Below, in pieces: positions 53,679-61,868 of a stretch of DNA of 64,000 nucleotides. The notes under the pieces were generated by a model. It was not told the DNA's origin. It made no database searches and saw nothing but the letters and a program-made list of their open reading frames with translations. Source of the stretch: Methanosarcina acetivorans C2A (GTDB lineage Archaea > Halobacteriota > Methanosarcinia > Methanosarcinales > Methanosarcinaceae); contig NC_003552.1 in assembly GCF_000007345.1 (NCBI RefSeq), forward strand, positions 372,001 through 436,000, read 5' to 3'. Both the position numbers and the translations under genes were made by a program. Each line of letters begins with the position of its first letter. Position 1 is the first letter of the stretch.

Positions 53679-54490
53679 AATTGCCCCAGGTGTAAAAGTT
53701 CCAGTCATAAAAAGAAAGGTAGAATTGATAGTCGACAACGCTATTAAATGTCATGATTACAGATACAATTATTCAGCAGAGATAAAATCAACTGCTAGCC
53801 CCACATTTATTAAACGACAGGCTTTACAACTCTATCTTGAAGGATTAGGATTTCGTTCAATTGGACGTTTTTTAGGTGTTAGCCATGTTTCTGTTCAAAA
53901 ATGGATTCGAAAATTGGGAGTGAATTCGAGGATCTAAAAAATGAAAATGACAGGCTGTCTCAAAACTAAAGTTAATTCTACAATTGTGTCAAATTTTTCT
54001 ACTACAAGGTTAATTCATGTATAAATTTCTCTAATTTAGGTGGTCTTGTTTTTAAATTCAACGTTGTTCATTATCCAATTGTAGAAATGGTTTGAGTTTT
54101 GAGACAGCCTGATGAGGTAGCTATTGTGAAATTAGATGAGATGCGTACATATATTGGGAACAAAAAAATACTGCTGGATCTGGATTGCTGTTGATAGAGA
54201 TGGGAAGAAATTCATCGACTGCTCTTTTGGCAGTAGAGGAACAAAAACAAGACAAAAACTCTGGAAAAGTTAAAGGCAAAAGAAGTTGGAGAAGTAATAA
54301 CTGATTATTTGAGAGCATATGCAGAGTTTCTCCCCAAGAAACATTCATACTCGATCAAAAGCAGAAACATATACTGTTGAAGGATACAAAAGCATATTTA
54401 GGCATTTTCTGGCAAGAATAAGAAGAAAGTCAAAGTGATATATAAAAAGCCTTCAAAGGCTGAAATACTCTGTTTTGCTCTTGATGAAAT
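53674..54490 (+). pseudogene. IS1-family transposase remnant, copy 2, with a MITE inside
   Basis: Zinc ribbon (NCPRCKSSSHKK), LYLEGLGFRSIGRFLGVSHVSVQKWIRKLG, then beyond the MITE EVAIVKLDEMRTYIGNKK...WIWIAVDRDGKKFIDCSFGSRGTKT, ITDYLRAYAEFLPKKHSYSIKSR and a basic end. It is the fullest of three copies but has several stops and shifts, and the first codon is ATA rather than ATG. The order of zinc ribbon, helix-turn-helix and DDE core is that of IS1-type transposases. Confidence 0.78.
53951..54111. mobile_element. 161-bp MITE-like element in the IS1 remnant (element A)
   Basis: Perfect 17-bp terminal inverted repeats CAGGCTGTCTCAAAACT, with similarity resuming inside at TTCTACAATTG on both arms. 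The flanking ATGA is duplicated (53947-53950 and 54112-54115). The shorter IS1 remnant at 58219 shows the uninterrupted site (GAAAATGAGGTAGCTATTG at 58252-58270), which confirms the boundaries. No ORF. Confidence 0.9.
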
Positions 54491-54808
54491 ACCGGAATAA
54501 AGAAATAGCTATGTTTGATTAATAATGCCAAAAGAAGAAAACTGGTATATTTTAATGTACAAAATAGACAATATAGCAAAAAATTTCCCACAGTTTAAAG
54601 CACAAAAGATCTTGTGTTTAGATGAGATTTTTCAACATTTCAAGAAGGTTGTAATTAATATATTTGTAAACTATATGTATTCAAAACTACTGTATTGAGA
54701 AAAACAGAATGTGTATTATATCGAAGTTCATCTCTCTTTTCATGAATGATACAAGACACTTTACTGCTCTTTGCTAGTGATACCACCTGATTTACTTACG
54801 CCTCCGGA
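54491..54808. other. Intergenic region after the IS1 remnant
   Basis: No gene. Its right end (about 54740-54790) matches the sequence before the second MBL-fold gene (59705-59765: ACACTTTACTG, CTTTGCTAG, GATACCACCTGATTTACTT), so the duplicated block begins here. Confidence 0.5.
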
Positions 54809-55939
54809 TCAGAAATCCCACCACGAAGTTGGAGACGTTTGCAGGTCTGAATCTAACAGGACTGTCTCGCCGATCATTGGAGCGATTATATTCACTTCTC
54901 TTATTTTTGCCTCTTTTAATGCCCTTTCTATTGGTTCATTCCAGGCATGATTAGCCAATGTAAATGCTCCCCAATGCATCAGCATCATTGTCTTACCACC
55001 TACATCCAGATTAGCCTGGATAGCTTGTTCAGGTACCATATGGAGATCCGGCCAATTACGGTCATATTGGGCACCTTCGATCAGGGTTATATCAAAAGGT
55101 CCGTATTTGTCTCCGATTTGCTTAAAATGTGGACCGTATCCGCTGTCCCCACTGGTATACACCCGGGTCTTATTTCCCAGGATGACCCAGCCTCCCCAGA
55201 GTGTGGTATCGATATTGAATGGATTTCTTCCTGAGCTGTGCCTGGATGGCGTCAAAGCAACAGTCAAACCCTGATACTCCGTTTCTTCCCACCAGTTGAG
55301 TTCCGTAATTTTTTCTTCCGGAATACCCCATCGGATCAGATGAGCACTACACCCAAGAGGAACAAAGAAATGCGATACTTTGTTATTTAGCTTTACAATG
55401 GACCGGTAATCCAAGTGATCATAATGGTCATGTGTAATAAGAACTGCATCGATTGGTGGCATTTCATCAATGAGATGCAGCATGATATCTTCACTGTATT
55501 CATATCTGTTTCTTCCCACAAATGAGACCGGTGAGACAACAGGGCCCAACATAGGGTCTATCAGTAACTGTTTATTATCTACGTTAAGCAGAAAAGCAGA
55601 GTGTCCGAACCATGTCAAACTATCGTTTTCACTGTTTATTTTGTTCCAGTCAATAACATAAACAGGAATTGGGCTTACAGGATTGCGGTCTTTAACTTCA
55701 GAAGCAGAAGTGTTGGTTGTCGATGTAGTATCTGAAGGATCTACAAATGCCCTCCTTGTTGGTACATCATTAACAAAATTGCCATCAACATAATTATCTA
55801 ATTCCCGATAAGCTTCTTTTTGTTCTGTCGTTGGAATCCCGCCGAAAGCAGGGTGTATGTCCATGAATAGGATAATTCCAACACCCGATAGAAGCAAAAA
55901 GCAGAATGTGTATGCTGCAGCTTTCTTGATTTTGTTCAT
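54809..55939 (-). CDS. Exported MBL-fold hydrolase (NAPE-PLD/UlaG-like), copy 1
   Basis: A 376-residue metallo-beta-lactamase-fold protein with an N-terminal membrane or signal segment (AAAYTFCFLLLSGVGIILF). The zinc motif is H-x-H-x-D-H at residues 170-175 (THDHYDHLD), preceded by LTWFGHSAFLL and LLIDPML. Later ligands are in YTSGDSGYGPHF and MLMHWGAFTLANH. The layout matches the NAPE-hydrolysing phospholipase D/RomA-like group, suggesting a lipid-type or phosphodiester substrate. It is closely similar to the protein at 59771-60943. Confidence 0.82.
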   Translation of the reverse strand: MNKIKKAAAYTFCFLLLSGVGIILFMDIHPAFGGIPTTEQKEAYRELDNYVDGNFVNDVPTRRAFVDPSDTTSTTNTSASEVKDRNPVSPIPVYVIDWNKINSENDSLTWFGHSAFLLNVDNKQLLIDPMLGPVVSPVSFVGRNRYEYSEDIMLHLIDEMPPIDAVLITHDHYDHLDYRSIVKLNNKVSHFFVPLGCSAHLIRWGIPEEKITELNWWEETEYQGLTVALTPSRHSSGRNPFNIDTTLWGGWVILGNKTRVYTSGDSGYGPHFKQIGDKYGPFDITLIEGAQYDRNWPDLHMVPEQAIQANLDVGGKTMMLMHWGAFTLANHAWNEPIERALKEAKIREVNIIAPMIGETVLLDSDLQTSPTSWWDF

Positions 55940-55984
55940 CCCCCACCCCCTATAATCCCATTTATCTCTGATCTTTTTTATTAT

Positions 55985-56180
55985 TCCTGCTTACTTGAAA
56001 AAACTACCATATTTCCACTAACAAGCGTGGATTCAATACCCGGAAATCTGCAATGATCGATTATGAGCGCACAGTTTTCTAGTGAGATTCCACACTCTTT
56101 CAATTGGATTCAGATTCGGGCTGTACGGCGGGATAAATAGAAATCGTCATTTGGTGAATCACTTATCGGATATGGTCAAT
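55985..56180 (-). pseudogene. IS630-family transposase C-terminal fragment
   Basis: The minus strand reads IPPYSPNLNPIERVWNLTRKLCAHNRSL, the characteristic end of IS630/Tc1-type DDE transposases with the third catalytic Glu (NPIE). Stops follow soon after, and nothing of the N-terminal half is left. Confidence 0.7.
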
Positions 56181-56184
56181 TTTT

Positions 56185-56664
56185 TTATCCAAGTAAAGCA
56201 ACATCATCAATCGTTTTTTCACATACTGTTTTTAATACAAATTGCTGCGCTTCTTTCAAGTCCCTATCATTCGGATGCTTCTTAGCAATCCCGCCTATTT
56301 TCCCGAATATACCGTATGTATCCCAGCCCCTGCACTGAAAGTTCCCAATAAACGAAACATGCTTCTTTGCTAATATATCTTTTATTCCTTTTGTGTAATC
56401 CCTATATCCTAAGCCACAGGTAGCTACAAGGAATACTTTTTGTCCCTTTGAAAACAGGTTTTCCTCAATGCACTTCTTTATTCTTTCATGAAATGTATGG
56501 AAGTACACTCCTGATGCAAATCCGATTACATCATACCCTGATAAATCAGGTTTTATTTTCCTGGTAACATCAATAACATCTGCAGATATGACACTTGCCA
56601 TTGCTTCTGCGATCTTCTTCGTATTCCCATGATGTACTGATGCATAAACAATAACTGCTTTCAT
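56185..56664 (-). CDS. Flavodoxin-like protein, copy 1
   Basis: A 159-residue flavodoxin-fold protein: VIVYASVHHGNTKKIAEAMAS (FMN phosphate loop), YDVIGFASGVYFHTFHERIKK and VFLVATCGLGYRDY. It is probably a small electron carrier or redox sensor in the cytoplasm. Its last ~12 residues (EKTIDDVALLG) differ from copy 2, where the IS630 fragment has altered the end. It is very similar to 58382-58840. The ATG has GGAG upstream. Confidence 0.85.
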   Translation of the reverse strand: MKAVIVYASVHHGNTKKIAEAMASVISADVIDVTRKIKPDLSGYDVIGFASGVYFHTFHERIKKCIEENLFSKGQKVFLVATCGLGYRDYTKGIKDILAKKHVSFIGNFQCRGWDTYGIFGKIGGIAKKHPNDRDLKEAQQFVLKTVCEKTIDDVALLG

Positions 56665-56832
56665 TTATTTTCTCCCATTCATTATTTATCTCAATTCATG
56701 TGTTCAAAACTGTTCATTTTTCAGGTCACAAATCCACGTAAAATAAACAGTGAGGTCTCTTCGGGGCAATCGCAATTTTCATGATAGGACTCCTTCAGTT
56801 AATTAATTGATAAACAGTTGCAAATACAGGCG

Positions 56833-58029
56833 TCATAGCCTTTCGTCGATCCAGTCAAACAGATACTCCGTTGCGGTAGTGTAACCTCCCATTTGACAAT
56901 GTGATTGGGAGGTTGTGGTCTCATCAAACAACATGTAGTGTTTGGGGCACTTTAATGCGTCAAAAAACTTTTTCGCCTGCCCGGGAATAATTTCAGCGGT
57001 TCCATCCATAACCAGAGTCTCACATGTAATCTTGTCTATTACGGATGTATTGTCATATTCCTCAAGGATCCTGAAGACTTCCTTTACGGACACACCATGT
57101 TTCCACGCGTAATCTTTCATCATAGAGTCAACAAATGATGGACGCAAAAACCTTGGCAGTTTACTCACAGGCTTTAATCTACTGATGATTGAACCTCCCC
57201 AACTGATATTCCCAGGATCAGCAATCAATAATTTGATCCTCTTTTCAAAAGCTGCGGCTCTTGGAGCCAGAAAACCACCGAAGCTCAATCCCATTAGTCC
57301 GATTCTGGAAGGGTCAATCCCCGGTATTGTCAGTGCAAAGTCTATCACCGGGCTTACGACATTCTCCCAGTCAGGCCTGAAGGTCATATTGTTGAGTCTC
57401 AGGGCGTACCCCTGCCCAGGACCATCATACACCAGACAATGGATTCCTCGTCTGATGGCGCCATCATACACCCAGCGTGTATCTTCGGCCCAGGTGTCCC
57501 TACCCGGTGTGATGATGAGCAGCGGAGCGTTATCTACTGCAACAGGAGATCTGTAGAAATGACCCGGAAGAAAACTGTTTTCATAAGGGATCTCAACATA
57601 CTGCCCGGGATAACCAGATAATTCAAGGTACCGCTCATAGCACTTTGAGCTTGCACGTGCATAATCGCCGATACGCGAATCATTGGGCTGGCTAAAGTTC
57701 ATCAGGGAGGCACGCCAGTAAGTTGACGCCCGAAGGAATGAAGTGGATGCAGTGATCTGTTTATCTGCCCGTTCCGCCTCTTCAGCTCTATATTGTAGAC
57801 GTTGTGCCATGGCACCCCATGCGTTTATCCAACGCCCTTCATCGCCGGGTTTAAGATGACCGACTACTTCAAGAACCTCTCCGAGGTCCGACATACCGTA
57901 TGGCATCAGGCCGAGGAGATGTTTCACTAAGGCATCCATCAGCATATTCTTACTGTACTTGGTGTTTGTCCAATGTGGCTCTGAACTTAAGATCTGTGAA
58001 AGATCCGGTATCGTATTCACTTCGCTCAT
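56833..58029 (-). CDS. Alpha/beta hydrolase, FrsA-like
   Basis: A protein of about 398 residues with an N-terminal helical region and an alpha/beta-hydrolase core. The nucleophile elbow is GLMGLSFGGFLAP (Ser). The probable acid is in LVMDGTAEI and the His in TTSQSHCQMGG. APLLIITPGRDTWAEDTRWVYDGAIRRG resembles FrsA and 2,6-dihydropseudooxynicotine hydrolase-type enzymes. The start at ATG 58029 follows AAGGAAGAGG closely; ATGs further upstream (58068, 58101) are possible. The promoter carries two TetR-type operators. Confidence 0.82.
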   Translation of the reverse strand: MSEVNTIPDLSQILSSEPHWTNTKYSKNMLMDALVKHLLGLMPYGMSDLGEVLEVVGHLKPGDEGRWINAWGAMAQRLQYRAEEAERADKQITASTSFLRASTYWRASLMNFSQPNDSRIGDYARASSKCYERYLELSGYPGQYVEIPYENSFLPGHFYRSPVAVDNAPLLIITPGRDTWAEDTRWVYDGAIRRGIHCLVYDGPGQGYALRLNNMTFRPDWENVVSPVIDFALTIPGIDPSRIGLMGLSFGGFLAPRAAAFEKRIKLLIADPGNISWGGSIISRLKPVSKLPRFLRPSFVDSMMKDYAWKHGVSVKEVFRILEEYDNTSVIDKITCETLVMDGTAEIIPGQAKKFFDALKCPKHYMLFDETTTSQSHCQMGGYTTATEYLFDWIDERL

Positions 58030-58143
58030 TCCGCCTCTTCCTTCTGATGTATTGTTTTCTTTTTCCATAGACCAATTTCCTCCACATGTTCCTGATAGCA
58101 TTTCCCTTCACAAGCGGAAAGCCGTCATAATCGGGACATCTTG

Positions 58144-58183
58144 TTAAACGAATTCAATCAAGCTATTGAATGAATTCAGTCAA
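58144..58183 (-). promoter_or_regulatory. Tandem TetR-type operators before the alpha/beta hydrolase
   Basis: TTAAACGAATTCAATCAA (58144-58161) and TTGAATGAATTCAGTCAA (58166-58183), again 22 bp apart, as before the RND gene. The TATA-like CTTTATATTG follows on the upstream side. Confidence 0.7.
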
Positions 58184-58218
58184 TATAAAGTTTACGACAA
58201 CTGCATCACTTTTTATGC

Positions 58219-58380
58219 ATGAATTGCCCAGGTGTAAAATATCCAAAATGTGAAAATGAGGTAGCTATTGAGGAATTAAATGAGATTCATACATATAATT
58301 GGAGAGCATATGCAGAGTTTCTCCCCAGAAACATTCATACTGGATCAAAAGCAAAAACATATTGGAAGAATGCAGCATCA
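58219..58380 (+). pseudogene. IS1-family transposase remnant, copy 3
   Basis: A heavily deleted copy: MNCPGVKYPKCENEVAIEELNEIHTY and then YAEFLPRNIHTGSKAKTYWK. It retains the sequence around the site where the MITE sits in copy 2, but without the insertion. Confidence 0.7.
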
Positions 58381-58381
58381 A

Positions 58382-58840
58382 TCAATTGTTTGTTTTACAT
58401 ACGGTTTTTAATACAAATTCCTGTGCTTCTTTTAAGTCCCTATCATTCGGGTGCTTCTTAGCAATCCCACCTATTTTCCCGAATATACCGTATGTGTCCC
58501 AACCCCTGCACTGAAAGCTCCCCATACACAGAACATCCTTCTTTGCCAATGTATCTTTCATTCCTTTTGTGTAATCCCTGTATCCTAAGCCACAGGTAGC
58601 TACAAGGAACACTTTCTGTCCCTTTGAAGACATGTTTTCCTCAATGCACTTCTTTATTCCTTCATGAAATGTATGGAAGTACACTCCTGATACAAATCCG
58701 ATTACATCATACCCTGATAAATCAGGTTTTATTTTCCTGGTAACATCAATAACATCTGCAGATATGACACTTGCCATTGCTTCTTCAATCTTCTTCGTAT
58801 TTCCATGATGTACTGATGCGTAAACAATAACTGCTTTCAT
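58382..58840 (-). CDS. Flavodoxin-like protein, copy 2
   Basis: 152 residues, almost identical to copy 1 (56185-56664) in the FMN loop (VIVYASVHHGNTKKIEEAM) and in FLVATCGLGYRDYTKG. ATG 58840 follows GGAAATGA; an upstream in-frame TTG at 58861 is less likely. The C-terminus ends at VCKTNN, where the IS1 remnant begins, so the last residues may have been altered by that insertion. It lies 77 bp downstream of the TetR gene. Confidence 0.85.
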   Translation of the reverse strand: MKAVIVYASVHHGNTKKIEEAMASVISADVIDVTRKIKPDLSGYDVIGFVSGVYFHTFHEGIKKCIEENMSSKGQKVFLVATCGLGYRDYTKGMKDTLAKKDVLCMGSFQCRGWDTYGIFGKIGGIAKKHPNDRDLKEAQEFVLKTVCKTNN

Positions 58841-58917
58841 TTCATTTCCTTTTTTCAACATATACCAGGCGGCTTATTTTTGTCTCTTTCTTATACGCAC
58901 TAAGAAACTCTGTCATC

Positions 58918-59496
58918 CTAATTTGATGGTAAACCAAGAACTTTAAAAATAATGTGTATAAGTATCTGTTCTTTTTCTGTTTTAACGGCTAAATCGTCCG
59001 TACTATCAGAGAAACCACTTAATCCACGTAAAATAAACAGTGCACTCTCTTCTGGGTAATCGCAATTCCATGAACCGTCTGAATTACCCTGCTTTATTAG
59101 AGACAACAGTATTGGCATAGCAACTGCTGCTTTTTTAATAGAACAGTATTCAATTATTGCGACATCACTGGATATACTCGGCATAAGCTTTCCGAAATTA
59201 TCCGAATTCATCTTGAAACTCAGCAGCATAGTTAGCTTTTCAAGTGCTGTACTTTCTGTCCTATTCATGACAGTTTCCATTTCTTTTTGCTTTTCTTCTG
59301 CCAGTTCATCAATAACTGCATAAAGCATTTCTGTTTTTGACTTAAAATAATGATACACAAGTCCCTGTGCCACGTTCATTCTCTTTGCAATATCTGATAT
59401 TTGTGTTTTATCAAACCCATTTTCCATAAAGAGCGCTTTCGCAGTGTCTATAATCTCCTGATGGCGCTCTTCAACTGTTTTTGTTACTCTTGCCAT
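58918..59496 (-). CDS. TetR-family regulator (intact member of the local regulon)
   Basis: 192 residues. The N-terminal helix-turn-helix is IIDTAKALFMENGFDKTQISDIAKRMNVAQGLVYHYFKSKTEMLYAVIDEL. The rest is a helical ligand-binding domain. The promoter carries TTGAATGATTTCAGTCAA, a variant of the operator found before the RND, alpha/beta hydrolase and TrmB-type genes. Pieces of the same gene remain at the RND and TrmB loci. It is therefore the best candidate for the repressor of all these sites. Confidence 0.9.
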   Translation of the reverse strand: MARVTKTVEERHQEIIDTAKALFMENGFDKTQISDIAKRMNVAQGLVYHYFKSKTEMLYAVIDELAEEKQKEMETVMNRTESTALEKLTMLLSFKMNSDNFGKLMPSISSDVAIIEYCSIKKAAVAMPILLSLIKQGNSDGSWNCDYPEESALFILRGLSGFSDSTDDLAVKTEKEQILIHIIFKVLGLPSN

Positions 59497-59536
59497 ATTA
59501 AGCTCCTTTCGTGTATGTTAGACAAAGTATATCTCA

Positions 59537-59554
59537 TTGAATGATTTCAGTCAA
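59537..59554 (-). promoter_or_regulatory. TetR-type operator before the intact TetR gene
   Basis: TTGAATGATTTCAGTCAA, with one base breaking the central GAATTC. It lies 41 bp upstream of the start and next to CTTTATGTTG, so autoregulation is likely. Confidence 0.65.
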
Positions 59555-59592
59555 CATAAAGTTTACGATAACTACATTATTTCTATACATTA

Positions 59593-59705
59593 GGAGTTAC
59601 GCACTTGAAATGTAAAAACAAGCACATGGGGCTTTATCATGAATATTGCGATTTAGATAGTATGATGTCTCATGCCACTGCTTTTTTGTTCAACTGCGTA
59701 AGTCC
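59593..59705. mobile_element. 113-bp MITE-like element with TA duplication (element C)
   Basis: Inverted ends GGAGTTACGCACTTGAA and (reverse complement of right end) GGACTTACGCAGTTGAA differ at two of 17 positions. TA flanks both sides, as in IS630/Tc1-mariner-type insertion. There is no ORF. Similar ends occur near 44748. Confidence 0.7.
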
Positions 59706-59770
59706 TATGATATAAAGACACTTTACTGTTCTTTGCTAGCGATACCACCTGATTTACTTGCACCCCTAAA

Positions 59771-60943
59771 TCAGAAATCCCACCATGAAGTTAGAGGCAT
59801 TTGCAGGTCTGAATCCAATAGAACAGTTTCACCGATTTGAGGAGCAATTATGTTCACTTCTCTTTCGTTTGCTTCTTCCAGCGCCCTTTCTATTGGCTCA
59901 TTCCAACCATGATTAGCTAATGTAAATGCTCCCCAATGCATCAACATCATGGTCTCACCATTTACATCCAAATTGGCCTGGACAGATTGTTCTGGTACCA
60001 TATGAATATCCGACCAGCTCGGATCATATTGGGCACCTTCGATTAAGGTGATATCAAAAGGTCCGTACTCCTTTCCTATTTCCTTAAAATGGATGTCGTA
60101 TCCGGTGTCTCCGCTAGTATATAATCGAGTGTTATTTCCAAGAATGACCCATCCACCCCATAGGGTAGTATCAATATTAAACGGATCTCTTCCGGAGAAA
60201 TGTCTGGCTGGTGTCAAAGCAACGGTTAATCCCTGATACTCCGTTTCCTCCCACCAATTGAGTTCAGTAATTTTTCCTTCCGGAATACCCCATCGAACCA
60301 GATGAGCACTAACCCCAAGAGGAACAAAGAAATGTGATACTTTGCTGTCTAGTTTTACAATAGATTGATAGTCTAAGTGGTCATAATGATCATGTGTAAT
60401 AAAAACTGCATCAATAGGCAGCATTTCATCAATAAGATGCAGCATAATATCTTCACTATATTCATATCTTTTAATTCCCACAAATGAAACCGGCGAGGCA
60501 ATAGGACTCAACATAGGGTCTATCAATAGCTTTTTATTATCAATGCTAAGCAGAAAAGCAGAGTGTCCAAACCAGGTCAGGCTATCATTTTCACTTTTAA
60601 TTTTGTTCCAGTCAATAGCAGAAACCGGAATTGGGCCGGTCGGATTGCGGTCTTTAGCCTCTGAAGCAGAATCCTCATCCGTTGATGAAGCGTCTGAGGA
60701 ATTTATAACCAACTCTGTAGGATCCTCATTAATAAATTTCCCATCAACATAATTATTTAAATGTTGATACATTTCTGTTTGTTCTTTTGTTGGATGCCCA
60801 CCGAAAGCCGGGTCTATGTTTATAAATAATATAAGAGCTGCACAAAACAGAAGTAAAAAGAATAAGAAATGTAACACGATCTTTTTGAGTTTAATTATTT
60901 TTGCTCTTTCAACCACAAGAACTCTAATTTTTCTAAACACCAT
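59771..60943 (-). CDS. Exported MBL-fold hydrolase (NAPE-PLD/UlaG-like), copy 2
   Basis: About 390 residues, a close paralogue of 54809-55939. An N-terminal membrane segment (VLHFLFFLLLFCAALILFI) is followed by FGGHPTKEQ, LTWFGHSAFLL, the zinc motif THDHYDHLD, YTSGDTGYDIHF and MLMHWGAFTLANH. ATG 60943 has GGAG 6 nt upstream; a TTG at 60955 is the alternative. The gene follows the permease gene by 22 bp, so it may be the third gene of the DUF362-permease-MBL operon. Confidence 0.83.
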   Translation of the reverse strand: MVFRKIRVLVVERAKIIKLKKIVLHFLFFLLLFCAALILFINIDPAFGGHPTKEQTEMYQHLNNYVDGKFINEDPTELVINSSDASSTDEDSASEAKDRNPTGPIPVSAIDWNKIKSENDSLTWFGHSAFLLSIDNKKLLIDPMLSPIASPVSFVGIKRYEYSEDIMLHLIDEMLPIDAVFITHDHYDHLDYQSIVKLDSKVSHFFVPLGVSAHLVRWGIPEGKITELNWWEETEYQGLTVALTPARHFSGRDPFNIDTTLWGGWVILGNNTRLYTSGDTGYDIHFKEIGKEYGPFDITLIEGAQYDPSWSDIHMVPEQSVQANLDVNGETMMLMHWGAFTLANHGWNEPIERALEEANEREVNIIAPQIGETVLLDSDLQMPLTSWWDF

Positions 60944-60965
60944 GTATAGCTCCAATAATAAGGTA

Positions 60966-61868
60966 TTATAGATGAAAGTCTATAATAAGCCCTGTTGTAA
61001 TTGCAAACAGAATTGTGAATAACAGGTAGATACCGAATTGCCTGGAACCAAGAACAATTTTCACAGCCCCAAGATTCGTTATCTTTGTTGCTGGCCCCGT
61101 TATCATAAATGCTGCGGCAGCACCCATACTCATGCCATGTCGCAACCACTCAAGCAGCAAAGGAATGGTTCCTCCGCCACACACATATAGAGGTACCCCT
61201 ATCGTTGCGGACATCAACACGCCAAATCCTCGCTGACTTCCAAATAGGCTTGCAAATGCGTCAGGAGACACGTAGCGCTGAAAAAGTGCCGAGAGAGCGA
61301 TACCAATAAGAAAATAGCCTCCCGTTGCCTTGACATTTCTCCAGATGTTTTTTAACAGGCGAATCAGCATATTGGGATCTGTATCTCGATTTGCCGGTTC
61401 TGCAAATCCGGAAAAATTAAAAAAATTCTTGTTTAGGAAAAAGAACCGGACACAAAGCCCCGCCAGGATACCGCAAATTAAACATGAAACAAAACGTATG
61501 ATGAACGCTGTCCTGCCGAGAGCGGCGCTGTAAATGAGTAGCTGGGGATTCAGCAAAATGGAGCTCATCATAAAAGCGGCCAGCCAGTCATCTCTCATGC
61601 CTTTTTCGGAGAATGAAGCAGCGATAGGTATGGTTCCGTACATACAAAGAGGAGAGGCGATTCCGAGCAGGCCTGCCGGAACCACCCCAAATACCCCAAG
61701 ACGTTTGTTTTGAATTGAAACAAACAACCTGTGGATCTTGTCCTTACCAAATACGGAAATTACCGAGCCCAGGAAAATGCCAAATGCCCAGTATTTTGCA
61801 ATTTGGTTGAATTGGATGCTGAAGTAGTACCAGAGATATATAAACTCCCTCTGGAGTAAATCAAGCAT
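60966..61868 (-). CDS. Permease of the DUF318/UPF0718 (ArsP-like) family
   Basis: A 300-residue membrane protein with about eight helices. Two repeated signature loops, ASPLCMYGTIPIAASF and GVPLYVCGGGTIPLL, hold the cysteines typical of this permease family, some members of which export organoarsenicals or other thiol-reactive compounds. The start overlaps the DUF362 gene by 8 bp, showing one operon. The substrate cannot be read from the sequence. Confidence 0.85.
   Translation of the reverse strand: MLDLLQREFIYLWYYFSIQFNQIAKYWAFGIFLGSVISVFGKDKIHRLFVSIQNKRLGVFGVVPAGLLGIASPLCMYGTIPIAASFSEKGMRDDWLAAFMMSSILLNPQLLIYSAALGRTAFIIRFVSCLICGILAGLCVRFFFLNKNFFNFSGFAEPANRDTDPNMLIRLLKNIWRNVKATGGYFLIGIALSALFQRYVSPDAFASLFGSQRGFGVLMSATIGVPLYVCGGGTIPLLLEWLRHGMSMGAAAAFMITGPATKITNLGAVKIVLGSRQFGIYLLFTILFAITTGLIIDFHL

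Noticed and set aside
55940-56184. A complete gene between MBL copy 1 and flavodoxin copy 1
   Set aside because: Only a C-terminal fragment of an IS630 transposase with several stops is present.
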